Source: a virus. From it: 41,164 bases of DNA. The notes beneath the pieces are model-generated. The model ran no database searches and was not told where the DNA came from. It was given only the letters and a program-made list of their open reading frames with translations. The DNA is taken from positions 1-41,164 of IMG/VR virus record IMGVR_UViG_3300036830_000344. One strand, written 5' to 3'. Shown in pieces: positions 7,466 through 12,974 of this stretch. How positions within the stretch are numbered: position 1 is the stretch's first letter; every line of letters begins with the position of its first letter. The translations under genes and the position numbers were made by a program.

Positions 7466-7484
7466 TGTACCGTCGGTGGTACAT
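7466..7484. promoter_or_regulatory. Operator-like 19-mer, copy 2 (perfect dyad)
   Basis: TGTACCGTCGGTGGTACAT contains the perfect inverted repeat TGTACC-N6-GGTACA. It lies 25 bp before the first early gene and embeds TACCGT, a possible -10 box, so a protein bound here would block early transcription. Confidence 0.5.
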
Positions 7485-7508
7485 GAGCGACAACCCGACA
7501 GGAGGAGC

Positions 7509-7649
7509 ATGAACCCCGACCCACACCGACCAGAGACGCTGACGCTGCATGAGTGGCTACATGGCACTGAGCCTGAGCCGACCACGCTGCCCAGTAGCGC
7601 GCCCGCGAACGCAGCGCCTACGAAAGGAAGCACCGATGACCACCGATGA
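7509..7649 (+). CDS. Early small hypothetical protein (46 aa)
   Basis: First gene of the rightward early operon. ATG at 7509 follows a strong GGAGGAGC ribosome binding site. The 46 residues (MNPDPHRPETLTLHEWLHGT at the start) are short, acidic and proline-rich, with a single helix-like LTLHEWLHG segment, so it may act as a peptide binding a host protein. No family recognised. The next gene begins inside its last codons (ATG 7636), an overlap of 14 bp. Confidence 0.6.
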   Translation: MNPDPHRPETLTLHEWLHGTEPEPTTLPSSAPANAAPTKGSTDDHR

Positions 7650-7872
7650 ACGAGACGCCGTCGGTGCCGACGAGAGTCAGGGCAAGTTCGTGGTCGAGCT
7701 GGAGCCGGGCAACGCGCTCCAGACACCTGACGACGTAGCGGCGGCTCTCCGCGATGTCGCGGACACTGTGCTCGCATTGCCCACGTGGTGGGAGGGCGAC
7801 GGGGCGATCCTTGACCGTAACGGCAACTCAGTGGGGCGCTGGACATTCCACGACCGAGAAGGAGAACGATGA
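7636..7872 (+). CDS. Early small hypothetical protein (78 aa)
   Basis: Starts MTTDERDAVGADESQGKFVV after AAAGGAAG. Residues 15-45 are acidic helix (DDVAAALRDVADTVLALP), then WWEGDGAILDRNGNSVGRWT, a small beta hairpin typical of many phage orphan proteins. The stop overlaps the next start (ATGA at 7869-7872). Position in the early operon suggests a host-takeover role; function not recognised. Confidence 0.65.
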   Translation: MTTDERDAVGADESQGKFVVELEPGNALQTPDDVAAALRDVADTVLALPTWWEGDGAILDRNGNSVGRWTFHDREGER

Positions 7873-8081
7873 TGAGCCGCCCCCTGGACAACGCCGTAGC
7901 CGACCTGGAGCTGCCGGACCTGTTGGCAGCCCGTGAGGAGCTTGCCGCCCAGCCGAGCTGGTACCGGGCCACCCTGAGCACCACGGACCCCGACGCACCT
8001 GTTCTATGGCTCGGTATGAGCATCGGAGAGGCGCTCGTCGAGATCGACGCCCGGATAGAGCACGTCAGGGAGGGGAGCTGA
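7869..8081 (+). CDS. Early small hypothetical protein (70 aa)
   Basis: A 70-residue acidic, helical protein (MMSRPLDNAVADLELPDLLA). Either of two adjacent ATG codons (7869, 7872) could be the start. It contains SWYRATLSTTDPDAPVLWLG, probably strand, then a C-terminal acidic helix. The stop TGA overlaps the ATG of the next tiny membrane protein by one base. Unknown function. Confidence 0.65.
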   Translation: MMSRPLDNAVADLELPDLLAAREELAAQPSWYRATLSTTDPDAPVLWLGMSIGEALVEIDARIEHVREGS

Positions 8082-8173
8082 TGCACGGCTGGCTGCTCTC
8101 GTTAATTGGTGAACTGGTCCTCATCGTGCTCATCCTCGGCGTCGGCTATCTCGCCGGTCGCTTGCTGCCCTAG
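8081..8173 (+). CDS. Tiny single-span membrane protein (30 aa)
   Basis: A 30-residue gene, translationally coupled by TGATG to the gene before it. Sequence begins MHGWLLSLIGELVLIVLILG, and residues 4-27 form one hydrophobic span with an Arg near the C-terminus. Such miniature early membrane proteins in phages often act on host envelope processes or superinfection, but no specific function can be claimed. Its TAG stop codon contributes the first base of the tRNA-like element that follows. Confidence 0.6.
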   Translation: MHGWLLSLIGELVLIVLILGVGYLAGRLLP

Positions 8174-8236
8174 CCGCGCTTGGAGCGCCGCCCCGGTTCG
8201 ATTCCGGGGCGCGGCCTTGTACCGAACGCAGTACAA
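8173..8236 (+). ncRNA. tRNA-like minihelix plus hairpin, copy 1
   Basis: A 7-bp acceptor-like stem GCCGCGC (8173-8179) pairs perfectly with GCGCGGC (8209-8215). Inside it a 5-bp T-stem CCCGG/CCGGG (8192-8196/8204-8208) closes the 7-nt loop TTCGATT, which fits the tRNA T-loop consensus. Only 12 nt replace the D and anticodon arms. The first paired base is the G of the preceding TAG stop. A second hairpin, TTGTAC/GTACAA (8217-8222/8231-8236), comes just before the AAAGGAG of the next gene. Copy 2 at 9115 keeps the same plan with compensatory changes. Confidence 0.6.
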
Positions 8237-8251
8237 CCCAAAGGAGTGACC

Positions 8252-8590
8252 ATGAACGCAGAATCCGAGATGCAGCACGGCGACGGCCTGGGCGCCGAGT
8301 CGACCGCGGCGAAGGACGGGATCGAGCACGAACTGACTCTCGCCACCGTGGCGAACATGCGGCGGTTCAAGGCCCTAAACCCCGGCCGGGAGATCCCCGG
8401 CGGCGGACGTATCGAGGGACGACGCTGCTTCGCCCTGTCGTTAGAGACGGGCGAGCAGTGCAGCGCCGACCCTGGCGACTACTTCGCTCGGCCCGACGAT
8501 CAGCCACTGGTCGATTCGGCCGGGGAGCCGATGGTCCTAGCCGTCTCCGCGACGGTCTACCGGGACGCAATAAGTGGGGAGGTGGTCTAG
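8252..8590 (+). CDS. Early hypothetical protein (112 aa)
   Basis: Starts MNAESEMQHGDGLGAESTAA at ATG 8252, 9 nt after AAAGGAG. An acidic N-terminus is followed by RRFKALNPGREIPGGGRIEG and a domain with two cysteines (RRCFALSLETGEQCSADPGD) ending in short beta-like segments. Possible metal or disulfide site, but no family is recognised. It is separated from the previous gene by the tRNA-like element, so its translation may depend on that structure. Confidence 0.65.
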   Translation: MNAESEMQHGDGLGAESTAAKDGIEHELTLATVANMRRFKALNPGREIPGGGRIEGRRCFALSLETGEQCSADPGDYFARPDDQPLVDSAGEPMVLAVSATVYRDAISGEVV

Positions 8591-8917
8591 ATGGGCGACG
8601 CAAAGAAGCAGCGAGAGGGCGAGAGCCTGCGCGACTACGACGAACGCCGGGCTAACGAAGATGAGCGGGATGCCCAGCTCCTACCCGCTGTTGAAGCAGC
8701 GCTGACTCAGTGCCAGCACATCGCCTACGACGAATCAGTAGCCCTAGGGCGAGCATTAGACGTTCCGGCGGGCAGCTTGGCTAAAACGGCGCTACGGGAC
8801 CTTGCCCACAAGGCGCTGGCTGCGTTGCAGCGGATCAACTCCATTGCCGAAAGCAGCGAGGCTGACAACAGCTTCGTCGCTGAGTTGGAACGCATCGCCA
8901 ACGAGGAGGAGATCTAG
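8591..8917 (+). CDS. Early hypothetical helical protein (108 aa)
   Basis: Begins directly after the preceding TAG (MGDAKKQREGESLRDYDERR). Charged N-terminal helix, then a helical bundle-like region (LLPAVEAALTQCQHIAYDES, LAHKALAALQRINSIAESSE) with an acidic C-terminus. No motif recognised. Sits in the early operon between two other small unknown genes. Confidence 0.65.
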   Translation: MGDAKKQREGESLRDYDERRANEDERDAQLLPAVEAALTQCQHIAYDESVALGRALDVPAGSLAKTALRDLAHKALAALQRINSIAESSEADNSFVAELERIANEEEI

Positions 8918-9115
8918 ATGACGCTCGCAGGAATCAAAACGGGGGACATCGTCCTATGCGACGTGCGCGGAGATCAGTTCCATGCGCGCGTGGCGGCAAG
9001 GCCGGATGAGCTACTCCCCATCGAATCGCTGACGAGGCGGCCAATTCCGTCGCTCTACGTGAAACCCCGTCAGGTAATCGCCCATTGGCGCAAGTCGAAG
9101 CAGTCGAAGGTCTAG
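8918..9115 (+). CDS. Early small hypothetical protein (65 aa)
   Basis: A 65-residue, small beta-barrel-like protein (MTLAGIKTGDIVLCDVRGDQ, then FHARVAARPDELLPIESLTR) with a basic tail (HWRKSKQSKV). The opening KTGDIVLCDVRG resembles SH3-like folds, and the basic tail could bind nucleic acid. It starts right after the stop of the 108-aa gene. Its TAG supplies the first base of the second tRNA-like element. Function unknown. Confidence 0.65.
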   Translation: MTLAGIKTGDIVLCDVRGDQFHARVAARPDELLPIESLTRRPIPSLYVKPRQVIAHWRKSKQSKV

Positions 9116-9177
9116 CGGCGCTGGTAGCGCTGGGCGGGGTTCAATTCCCCGCCGCCGCCTTGCCCAATACCGGGCAG
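9115..9177 (+). ncRNA. tRNA-like minihelix plus hairpin, copy 2
   Basis: Acceptor-like stem GCGGCGC (9115-9121) pairs with CCGCCGC (9152-9158) at 6 of 7 positions. T-stem CGGGG/CCCCG (9135-9139/9147-9151) closes loop TTCAATT, a canonical T-loop. The 13-nt insert TGGTAGCGCTGGG includes a D-loop-like GGTAGCGC. As in copy 1 the first base is the G of the upstream TAG, and a second hairpin TTGCCC/GGGCAG (9160-9165/9172-9177) precedes the GAAGGGAG of the next gene. The discriminator-to-ATG distance is 37 versus 36 nt in copy 1. Confidence 0.6.
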
Positions 9178-9195
9178 ACCGAAGGGAGCACCACC

Positions 9196-9603
9196 ATGAG
9201 CACCAACGCAGAGCGGGCGGCACACGCCGACCGCACCGTCACCAACTACTCGGCCGACTCAAGCCCCGAGGAGTGTCTCAGCGACCTGCTCGGCGACCTG
9301 CGGCACTTCTGCGATAAGTACGGCGTGGACTTCGGAGAGCGCGATAACGTCGGACACCGGAACTACCTGAGCGAGCTAGCCGAGGAAAAGCCCGCCGAGC
9401 CCGCCTACACCGTCGTGGGCATCTACTTCGACGGGGTCGACCTCCATGAACGCTACGCGACCACCGTCTACACCCGCGGAGGTTCCAAAGCGGCTGAAGC
9501 GCTGGCCCAGGAAGCATGCCGCATAGACAATGACCACGACACGAGCGACGACCTGATTGAGATCTCCGCCGTGATCGAGGGAGAGGTCCAGGTGGTCGCG
9601 TGA
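9196..9603 (+). CDS. Early hypothetical protein (135 aa)
   Basis: Starts MSTNAERAAHADRTVTNYSA after GAAGGGAG. The N-terminal 65 residues (ECLSDLLGDLRHFCDKYGVD) form a helical module that recurs, from memory, in many phage early proteins. The C-terminal half (YTVVGIYFDGVDLHERYATT) looks like a small alpha/beta unit ending in an acidic strand. The largest gene of the early operon. The stop overlaps the next start (GTGA at 9600-9603). Function unknown. Confidence 0.65.
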   Translation: MSTNAERAAHADRTVTNYSADSSPEECLSDLLGDLRHFCDKYGVDFGERDNVGHRNYLSELAEEKPAEPAYTVVGIYFDGVDLHERYATTVYTRGGSKAAEALAQEACRIDNDHDTSDDLIEISAVIEGEVQVVA

Positions 9604-9758
9604 ACGCAAGCACTGAGGAGGCGATGGGCATCTGGGCGGCCGTGGCTGCCCTGTGCCTTGTCTGCGTTGCCGTCGCTCTTGGCGCTGGTGAAGTAGTGAC
9701 GGTCCTGACCGTCATCGTCTGCGCGATCACTTACGGGATCTGGTGGGTACTCGCGTGA
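9600..9758 (+). CDS. Tiny two-span membrane protein (52 aa)
   Basis: A 52-residue gene starting with GTG at 9600 (GTGA overlap). After a short acidic N-terminus (MNASTEEAMG) two hydrophobic segments follow, residues 10-30 (IWAAVAALCLVCVAVALGAG) and 33-51 (VTVLTVIVCAITYGIWWVLA), separated by one Glu. A small integral membrane hairpin; possible roles include envelope modification or antiholin-like control, unproven. Its stop overlaps the next GTG start. Confidence 0.6.
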   Translation: MNASTEEAMGIWAAVAALCLVCVAVALGAGEVVTVLTVIVCAITYGIWWVLA

Positions 9759-9976
9759 AGAAGGCCGACGCTGTACGCCTGGAGATCGGCGCGACCGCTC
9801 AGGAAATCGCTGAACACGACGAACGTGGTGAGGCTCTGCGACGGCGGCTAGGTGCTGCCCTCGCAGAGGCCCGCGACCATCCCGAGATGACACTCGAAGA
9901 AGGCCGCAAGATCCCCGAGAAGGAGATCCCCCGGCAGACCGTCGTCCGGCTGATACGAGAGGCGTCAGCCGGTTGA
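9755..9976 (+). CDS. Early small hypothetical protein, possibly DNA-binding (73 aa)
   Basis: Last gene of the early operon. GTG at 9755 overlaps the preceding TGA (GTGA); an in-frame GTG at 9743 is an alternative. Sequence MKKADAVRLEIGATAQEIAE leads into RRRLGAALAEARDHPEMTLE and RQTVVRLIREAS, a helix pattern reminiscent of a small helix-turn-helix. Charged and soluble. Could regulate the early region, but this is only a pattern-based guess. Confidence 0.6.
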   Translation: MKKADAVRLEIGATAQEIAEHDERGEALRRRLGAALAEARDHPEMTLEEGRKIPEKEIPRQTVVRLIREASAG

Positions 9977-9989
9977 GACGAGACAGCTA
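9977..9989. repeat. 13-bp direct repeat, left copy
   Basis: GACGAGACAGCTA, repeated exactly at 10205-10217. The two copies flank the 59-aa minus-strand gene and the palindrome beside it, suggesting this small cassette was inserted or duplicated as a unit. Confidence 0.6.
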
Positions 9990-9995
9990 GCCGCC

Positions 9996-10175
9996 CTACC
10001 GGCGACAGACGAAGGCGCGCGTTTTGATCACCGAGAACAGCGCGCCGTCATCACGCTCACCGGAGTCGACGGCGTGGATCTGGATCACGGCGCCGGGCTG
10101 CGTCAGCTCCGGCAGCCATTCGCGCACCGTGTCGAGCACCTTCTCTTCGCGGACCTTTCGATCCTCGTCTGCCAT
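9996..10175 (-). CDS. Small hypothetical protein flanked by direct repeats (59 aa)
   Basis: Last gene on the minus strand of the replication region, convergent with the early operon. ATG at 10175-10173 is preferred over a TTG nine bases upstream. Begins MADEDRKVREEKVLDTVREW, helical, then GAVIQIHAVDSGERDDGALF, strand-like. It is separated from the rest of the operon by a 450-bp non-coding block containing a tRNA-like element, and exact 13-bp repeats flank it. These features suggest a cassette of separate origin. Function unknown. Confidence 0.55.
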   Translation of the reverse strand: MADEDRKVREEKVLDTVREWLPELTQPGAVIQIHAVDSGERDDGALFSVIKTRAFVCRR

Positions 10176-10191
10176 GCCTGGCAACTTACCA

Positions 10192-10207
10192 GTCCGGCCG
10201 GCCGGAC
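10192..10207. repeat. 16-bp perfect palindrome, copy 1
   Basis: GTCCGGCCGGCCGGAC, perfectly self-complementary. It recurs exactly at 14367-14382 (inside a gene) and with one mismatch at 21025-21040. May be a protein binding site or hairpin; function unknown. Confidence 0.6.
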
Positions 10208-10217
10208 GAGACAGCTA
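10205..10217. repeat. 13-bp direct repeat, right copy
   Basis: GACGAGACAGCTA, identical to 9977-9989 on the far side of the 59-aa gene. Confidence 0.6.
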
Positions 10218-10224
10218 CGCAAGT

Positions 10225-10315
10225 GGTGGGCGGCAGCGAGAGTCGAACTCGCATCTCCACTAGGGCGACGGCACGGCGCCCTCTGGGTGAGCTTCGCTGG
10301 TTGCTCCATACCGCC
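10225..10315 (-). ncRNA. tRNA-like element with abnormal anticodon region
   Basis: Minus strand. Acceptor GGCGGTA (10315-10309) pairs with TGCCGCC (10235-10229), one G-T wobble. A D-arm GAGC/GCTC follows with a loop beginning AA and ending AA as in tRNAs. The T-arm GCGAG-TTCGACT-CTCGC is canonical, and the 3' tail reads CACCA. The 35 nt between D and T arms do not make a normal anticodon arm; the best hairpin is GGGCG/CGCCC with a 9-nt loop. So this is a degenerate tRNA, a tRNA mimic, or an attP copy of a host tRNA 3' end with chance extension. About 90 nt in all. Confidence 0.5.
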
Positions 10316-10631
10316 GTGCTGAGGAATCCTCCACCGGGCGCCGTGTCGCCGCGACCGCTCAGTCCGTCACGCCCAGCAGCGAGACAGTCCCCCACGGTGC
10401 GGCCGTTGCGCGCAACTCAGTCGGTCGCTTGGTCCGCTGGCCCTGACAGGCCGCAGCCCGGCGAAGATTCCCGCCGCCAAGTGAAGATGCCGCCAGGGAA
10501 CGGCGGCGGCGGGCATGAGGAGGAGATCCTCTGCCTCGCGGCCCCAGGGCACCGGCTATCACTAGCGGCTCTGGGCTTGACCGTCGATATGAGGACGGTC
10601 TGCGCGCGGGCACCGCCAGTATAGCCCGCAG
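10316..10631. other. Non-coding block upstream of the tRNA-like element
   Basis: About 316 bp without a convincing gene on either strand. On the minus strand it starts with TATACT (10623-10618), a good -10 box with no clear -35. Then comes a perfect 7-bp hairpin GACCGTC/GACGGTC around CTCATATC near 10575-10596, and several GC-rich inverted repeats. With the tRNA-like end it would make a transcript of about 390 nt. A possible 49-aa minus frame from an ATG near 10515 has atypical composition. Confidence 0.45.
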
Positions 10632-10994
10632 CTACGCAGAAAACCGACGTTCGGCAAGCGACTGCAATCCGCGTTCCTGAGCGAAGTCCTCGACGTCGTC
10701 GGGCAGCGCCAGGCGAGGCACCACGAGAGCCTCTACGCGACCGTCTCCGTGGTCGAAGGCGACATGGTGGACGACGCAGCCCGGACCACCGTTGCGAGCG
10801 TCCCATTCGAGCTCGACGAACTCCTCGGGGGTGAGGCCGAACAGCGGTGGGTGGGTGCGGATTTCCTGCTTGCCGAAGAAGTGGAAGGCCTGCCAGCGGC
10901 GGTCGTTGGAGCACGGCCGCTTGTAGGGGTCGAAGCTGGCGAGCCAACAGGCCGGCTCGTTGCCGATGAACGGCACCGGCCGACGACGCGCCAT
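10632..10994 (-). CDS. Hypothetical protein, possibly HNH-like or metal-binding
   Basis: A 120-residue protein starting MARRRPVPFIGNEPACWLAS, with GGGAGG 6 nt upstream of ATG 10994. It has W/C/H-rich segments (SNDRRWQAFHFFGKQEIRTH) and a VVHHVAFDHGDGRVEALVVP region with clustered His and Asp, which could bind a metal; no full nuclease signature can be shown. Belongs to the end of the replication/recombination operon. Family uncertain. Confidence 0.65.
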   Translation of the reverse strand: MARRRPVPFIGNEPACWLASFDPYKRPCSNDRRWQAFHFFGKQEIRTHPPLFGLTPEEFVELEWDARNGGPGCVVHHVAFDHGDGRVEALVVPRLALPDDVEDFAQERGLQSLAERRFSA

Positions 10995-11044
10995 AGCCGC
11001 CTCCCAGAACTCGTGTGCGAGCCCAGGGGGCGGCTTGGCGATCG

Positions 11045-11167
11045 TCAACGGGGGCGGACCAGAAAGTAGAGGAGACGACCCTGAGCGACCGCCTTGCGCC
11101 GGCGCCGCTTCCACTTCTTCGAGGGCTTCCTCAGCTTCGACTTCATCGGGTCGGTTTTACGTGGCAT
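11045..11167 (-). CDS. Very basic 40-residue protein
   Basis: ATG at 11167-11165 follows a strong GGAGGAAACCG. The product MPRKTDPMKSKLRKPSKKWK continues with RRRRKAVAQGRLLYFLVRPR, about 40 percent Arg/Lys. It overlaps the last bases of the ParB/HTH-like gene by 11 nt. Such a protein would bind nucleic acid nonspecifically. Good ribosome binding site and overlap support it as a real gene. Confidence 0.6.
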   Translation of the reverse strand: MPRKTDPMKSKLRKPSKKWKRRRRKAVAQGRLLYFLVRPR

Positions 11168-11696
11168 CGGTTTCCTCCAACGCGATCTGATTCGGGTCGA
11201 CGGCGGCGGCCTCGGGCTCGGTTTTCGCCCGACACATTTTCCCGCAGTCCTCGCACTCGGTCAGCGGGATACGCTCGGCCGGGACCGCCTGGCCGTACTT
11301 CTCTCGCAGCTCCGAGCGCGACAGCGTCTCGCAGTCGGCGAGCACGTCCTCGAGCTCGGAGTCACCCTTGCGCAACGCCGGCAAGACCACGGCAAGCTTC
11401 GACATCTCGAGCTCGGCGAGTTCCTCCTGCGTCACACCACGCTTGACAACGAGCTCCTCGTAGACCTCGATCAACTGGTAGGTCTGCGAGCGCCTCAACC
11501 CGATCTCCGGGGTGCCAAGCCACTCCTCGAACTTCTCATACCCGAGCGCCGTCCACATACGCTCGGAGTAGAAATCGTGAAGGTAGCCGGCGAGGGCGAT
11601 CCATACCTGCTTGATCGCCCCCGTTCCTTTCTTGATTTTCGCCTCGACGGCGAACGCCTTTTTGGCCGCACGCTCCTCGGGGGTCAGCTTCGCCAT
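11157..11696 (-). CDS. Putative DNA-binding protein with C-terminal cysteine pair
   Basis: A 179-residue protein. Basic N-terminus (MAKLTPEERAAKKAFAVEAK), then a helical region with YEKFEEWLGTPEIGLRRSQT and YQLIEVYEEL, resembling the HTH-containing proteins often encoded near phage recombinases. Residues 85-140 are acidic helices (LEMSKLAVVLPALRKGDSEL). CEDCGKMC near 147-154 gives a possible zinc site. It follows the SSB gene by 3 bp in the recombination block, so a role in DNA transactions is likely. Precise function unknown. Confidence 0.65.
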   Translation of the reverse strand: MAKLTPEERAAKKAFAVEAKIKKGTGAIKQVWIALAGYLHDFYSERMWTALGYEKFEEWLGTPEIGLRRSQTYQLIEVYEELVVKRGVTQEELAELEMSKLAVVLPALRKGDSELEDVLADCETLSRSELREKYGQAVPAERIPLTECEDCGKMCRAKTEPEAAAVDPNQIALEETDAT

Positions 11697-11699
11697 CGC

Positions 11700-12188
11700 C
11701 TAGAAGGGGATGTCGTCGTCTTTGCCGCCGCCGGCCGGGATCTCGGTGGCAGCGAACTCCGACTTGAACTCCTCGACCAGGGCGTCGCCCGCGGCGAGCG
11801 CCACGTAGCTCTGAACCTCCGAGAACGTTTTGCTCGGGTCCTTGCGACCGGGCTTTTCGCGGACGACGGCCTTGGCCTGCTTGCTCTTGCAGGAGATCCA
11901 TTCAAACTCGCCGCTCGGGATCTCGACGCCGAAGGCCTCGTAGATCTGGGCGACGCGGCCGAGGGCGTCCTGAGTGATGTGAACCCAGTCGCGGATTTCA
12001 CCACCCTTTTCTTCGCCACCGATCGCCTCGAGGGTAAGGATCACGACGGGGTGATCGCCCTCGAAACCGTCCTTGCCGGGTTCCTTGATCTCCTCGTCGA
12101 CGACGCGAACCGGATGACTGCCGGCGCGAAGGATCAAGCCGCCCCCTTTCCAAGGCTCGACGTCGTCGAGACTCATTTTGAAGCCCAT
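11700..12188 (-). CDS. ssDNA-binding protein, DUF669-like
   Basis: A 162-residue protein starting MGFKMSLDDVEPWKGGGLIL after a strong AGGAGG. It has an OB-like beta-rich body (GSHPVRVVDEEIKEPGKDGF, DHPVVILTLEAI) and an acidic tail ending DDDIPF, the hallmark C-terminal tip of single-strand binding proteins that recruits partners. Its position next to a Sak4-like ATPase matches the common SSB plus annealase pair in phages. It would coat single-stranded phage DNA during replication and recombination. The DUF669 assignment is from pattern memory. Confidence 0.75.
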   Translation of the reverse strand: MGFKMSLDDVEPWKGGGLILRAGSHPVRVVDEEIKEPGKDGFEGDHPVVILTLEAIGGEEKGGEIRDWVHITQDALGRVAQIYEAFGVEIPSGEFEWISCKSKQAKAVVREKPGRKDPSKTFSEVQSYVALAAGDALVEEFKSEFAATEIPAGGGKDDDIPF

Positions 12189-12974
12189 TTACTTACCTCC
12201 TTTTTTGCCGTCGCCTTTTTTGGCCGACGTCGTTGTCTCCTCGGCCGCGGGCTCTGCCGCAGGCTCCGGGGCGAGTTCCTGCTGGGCGCCCGACATCGCC
12301 TCGACGGCGGTGGGAATCCACTCGCCGAGGTCGATGTCGCGAACCTTGCCGAGCGAGCCCGACCGATCCTTGGCCCGCTTGCCATTGGCTTCGACAAGCT
12401 GGGCGACGTAGCGGCGTGGCGCGTCCTCAGACTCGGGTAGCACGGCGCAGTAGCCGACGACGTCGACGGCGGCGACGAGCTTCTCGGGCAGCTTCTTCCC
12501 GCCCGTCGCCGGCCGCTTGATCGAGGCGCCGTCGTCCTCGTCGAGCTGCTCGTGAGCGATCAGCACGACGTTGATCGGCAGATCCTTGATCGCCCTCACG
12601 AACCGTTCGATCTTGGTGTTGACGTCGCCGTAATTCTGCAACGACGCGCGGCCGCTGCCGGCGAGCTCCTCGACGAGGCGCTGGTAGACCTCGCCGACCG
12701 AGTCGATCACGAGCGTTTTCTCTTCGCAGCCCTCGCGGACGTGGACGAAGATGTCGTCGAGATCCTTGGCACAGGTGATCGCCTTCTCGTGGATCTTCTC
12801 GTCGCCCCATTTGCCTCGAGCGAAGCGCAGGGCGCTCTCACCTTCGGCGTTGCCGACCAAGATCGGGCCGGGTGCGGAGCAGGCGTTGACGGTCTTGCCG
12901 GTGCCGCCAGGGCCGTAGAGCAAGATGTTCATCGTTGGGGCGACAGCGCTGGGCTCTACAAAGGTCAGGCTCAT
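12189..12974 (-). CDS. Sak4-like RecA-fold ATPase (putative annealase)
   Basis: A 261-residue AAA/RecA-like ATPase. Walker A GPGGTGKT is at residues 21-28 and Walker B TLVIDS at 87-92, followed by a conserved-looking VVLIAHEQ motif. The size and context (SSB on one side, Fe-S nuclease on the other) fit the Sak4 group of phage single-strand annealing proteins. The Ala/Glu/Lys-rich tail after residue 225 is probably disordered. The ATG at 12974 overlaps the nuclease stop (ATGA). Expected to act with the SSB in phage recombination-dependent replication or repair. Confidence 0.8.
   Translation of the reverse strand: MSLTFVEPSAVAPTMNILLYGPGGTGKTVNACSAPGPILVGNAEGESALRFARGKWGDEKIHEKAITCAKDLDDIFVHVREGCEEKTLVIDSVGEVYQRLVEELAGSGRASLQNYGDVNTKIERFVRAIKDLPINVVLIAHEQLDEDDGASIKRPATGGKKLPEKLVAAVDVVGYCAVLPESEDAPRRYVAQLVEANGKRAKDRSGSLGKVRDIDLGEWIPTAVEAMSGAQQELAPEPAAEPAAEETTTSAKKGDGKKGGK

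Larger units (their letters stand above)
6909..7508. other. 600-bp divergent control region between late and early operons
   Basis: No convincing gene is seen here. The left part (6909-7077) is the untranslated leader of the late operon. A palindromic 10-mer CGTGTACACA lies at 7078-7087 and a related TGTGTCCACC at 7421-7430. Two 19-bp operator-like repeats sit at 7396 and 7466. Between 7088 and 7395 are two weak rightward reading frames (at 7132, 86 aa, and 7278, 36 aa) with atypical composition and poor ribosome binding sites. A TTGACA at 7282-7287 has no matching -10 box. The stretch may hold regulatory RNA or an origin, but nothing specific can be shown. Confidence 0.6.

Noticed and set aside
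10229-10315. An ordinary tRNA gene
   Set aside because: No 5-bp anticodon stem with a 7-nt loop and T33 can be drawn; the best hairpin has a 9-nt loop and leaves 7 unpaired bases after the D-arm.
10225-10617. A full one-piece tmRNA
   Set aside because: The 3' tRNA-like end and total length fit, but no 5' segment with the tmRNA D-loop signature and no tag-peptide frame were found.
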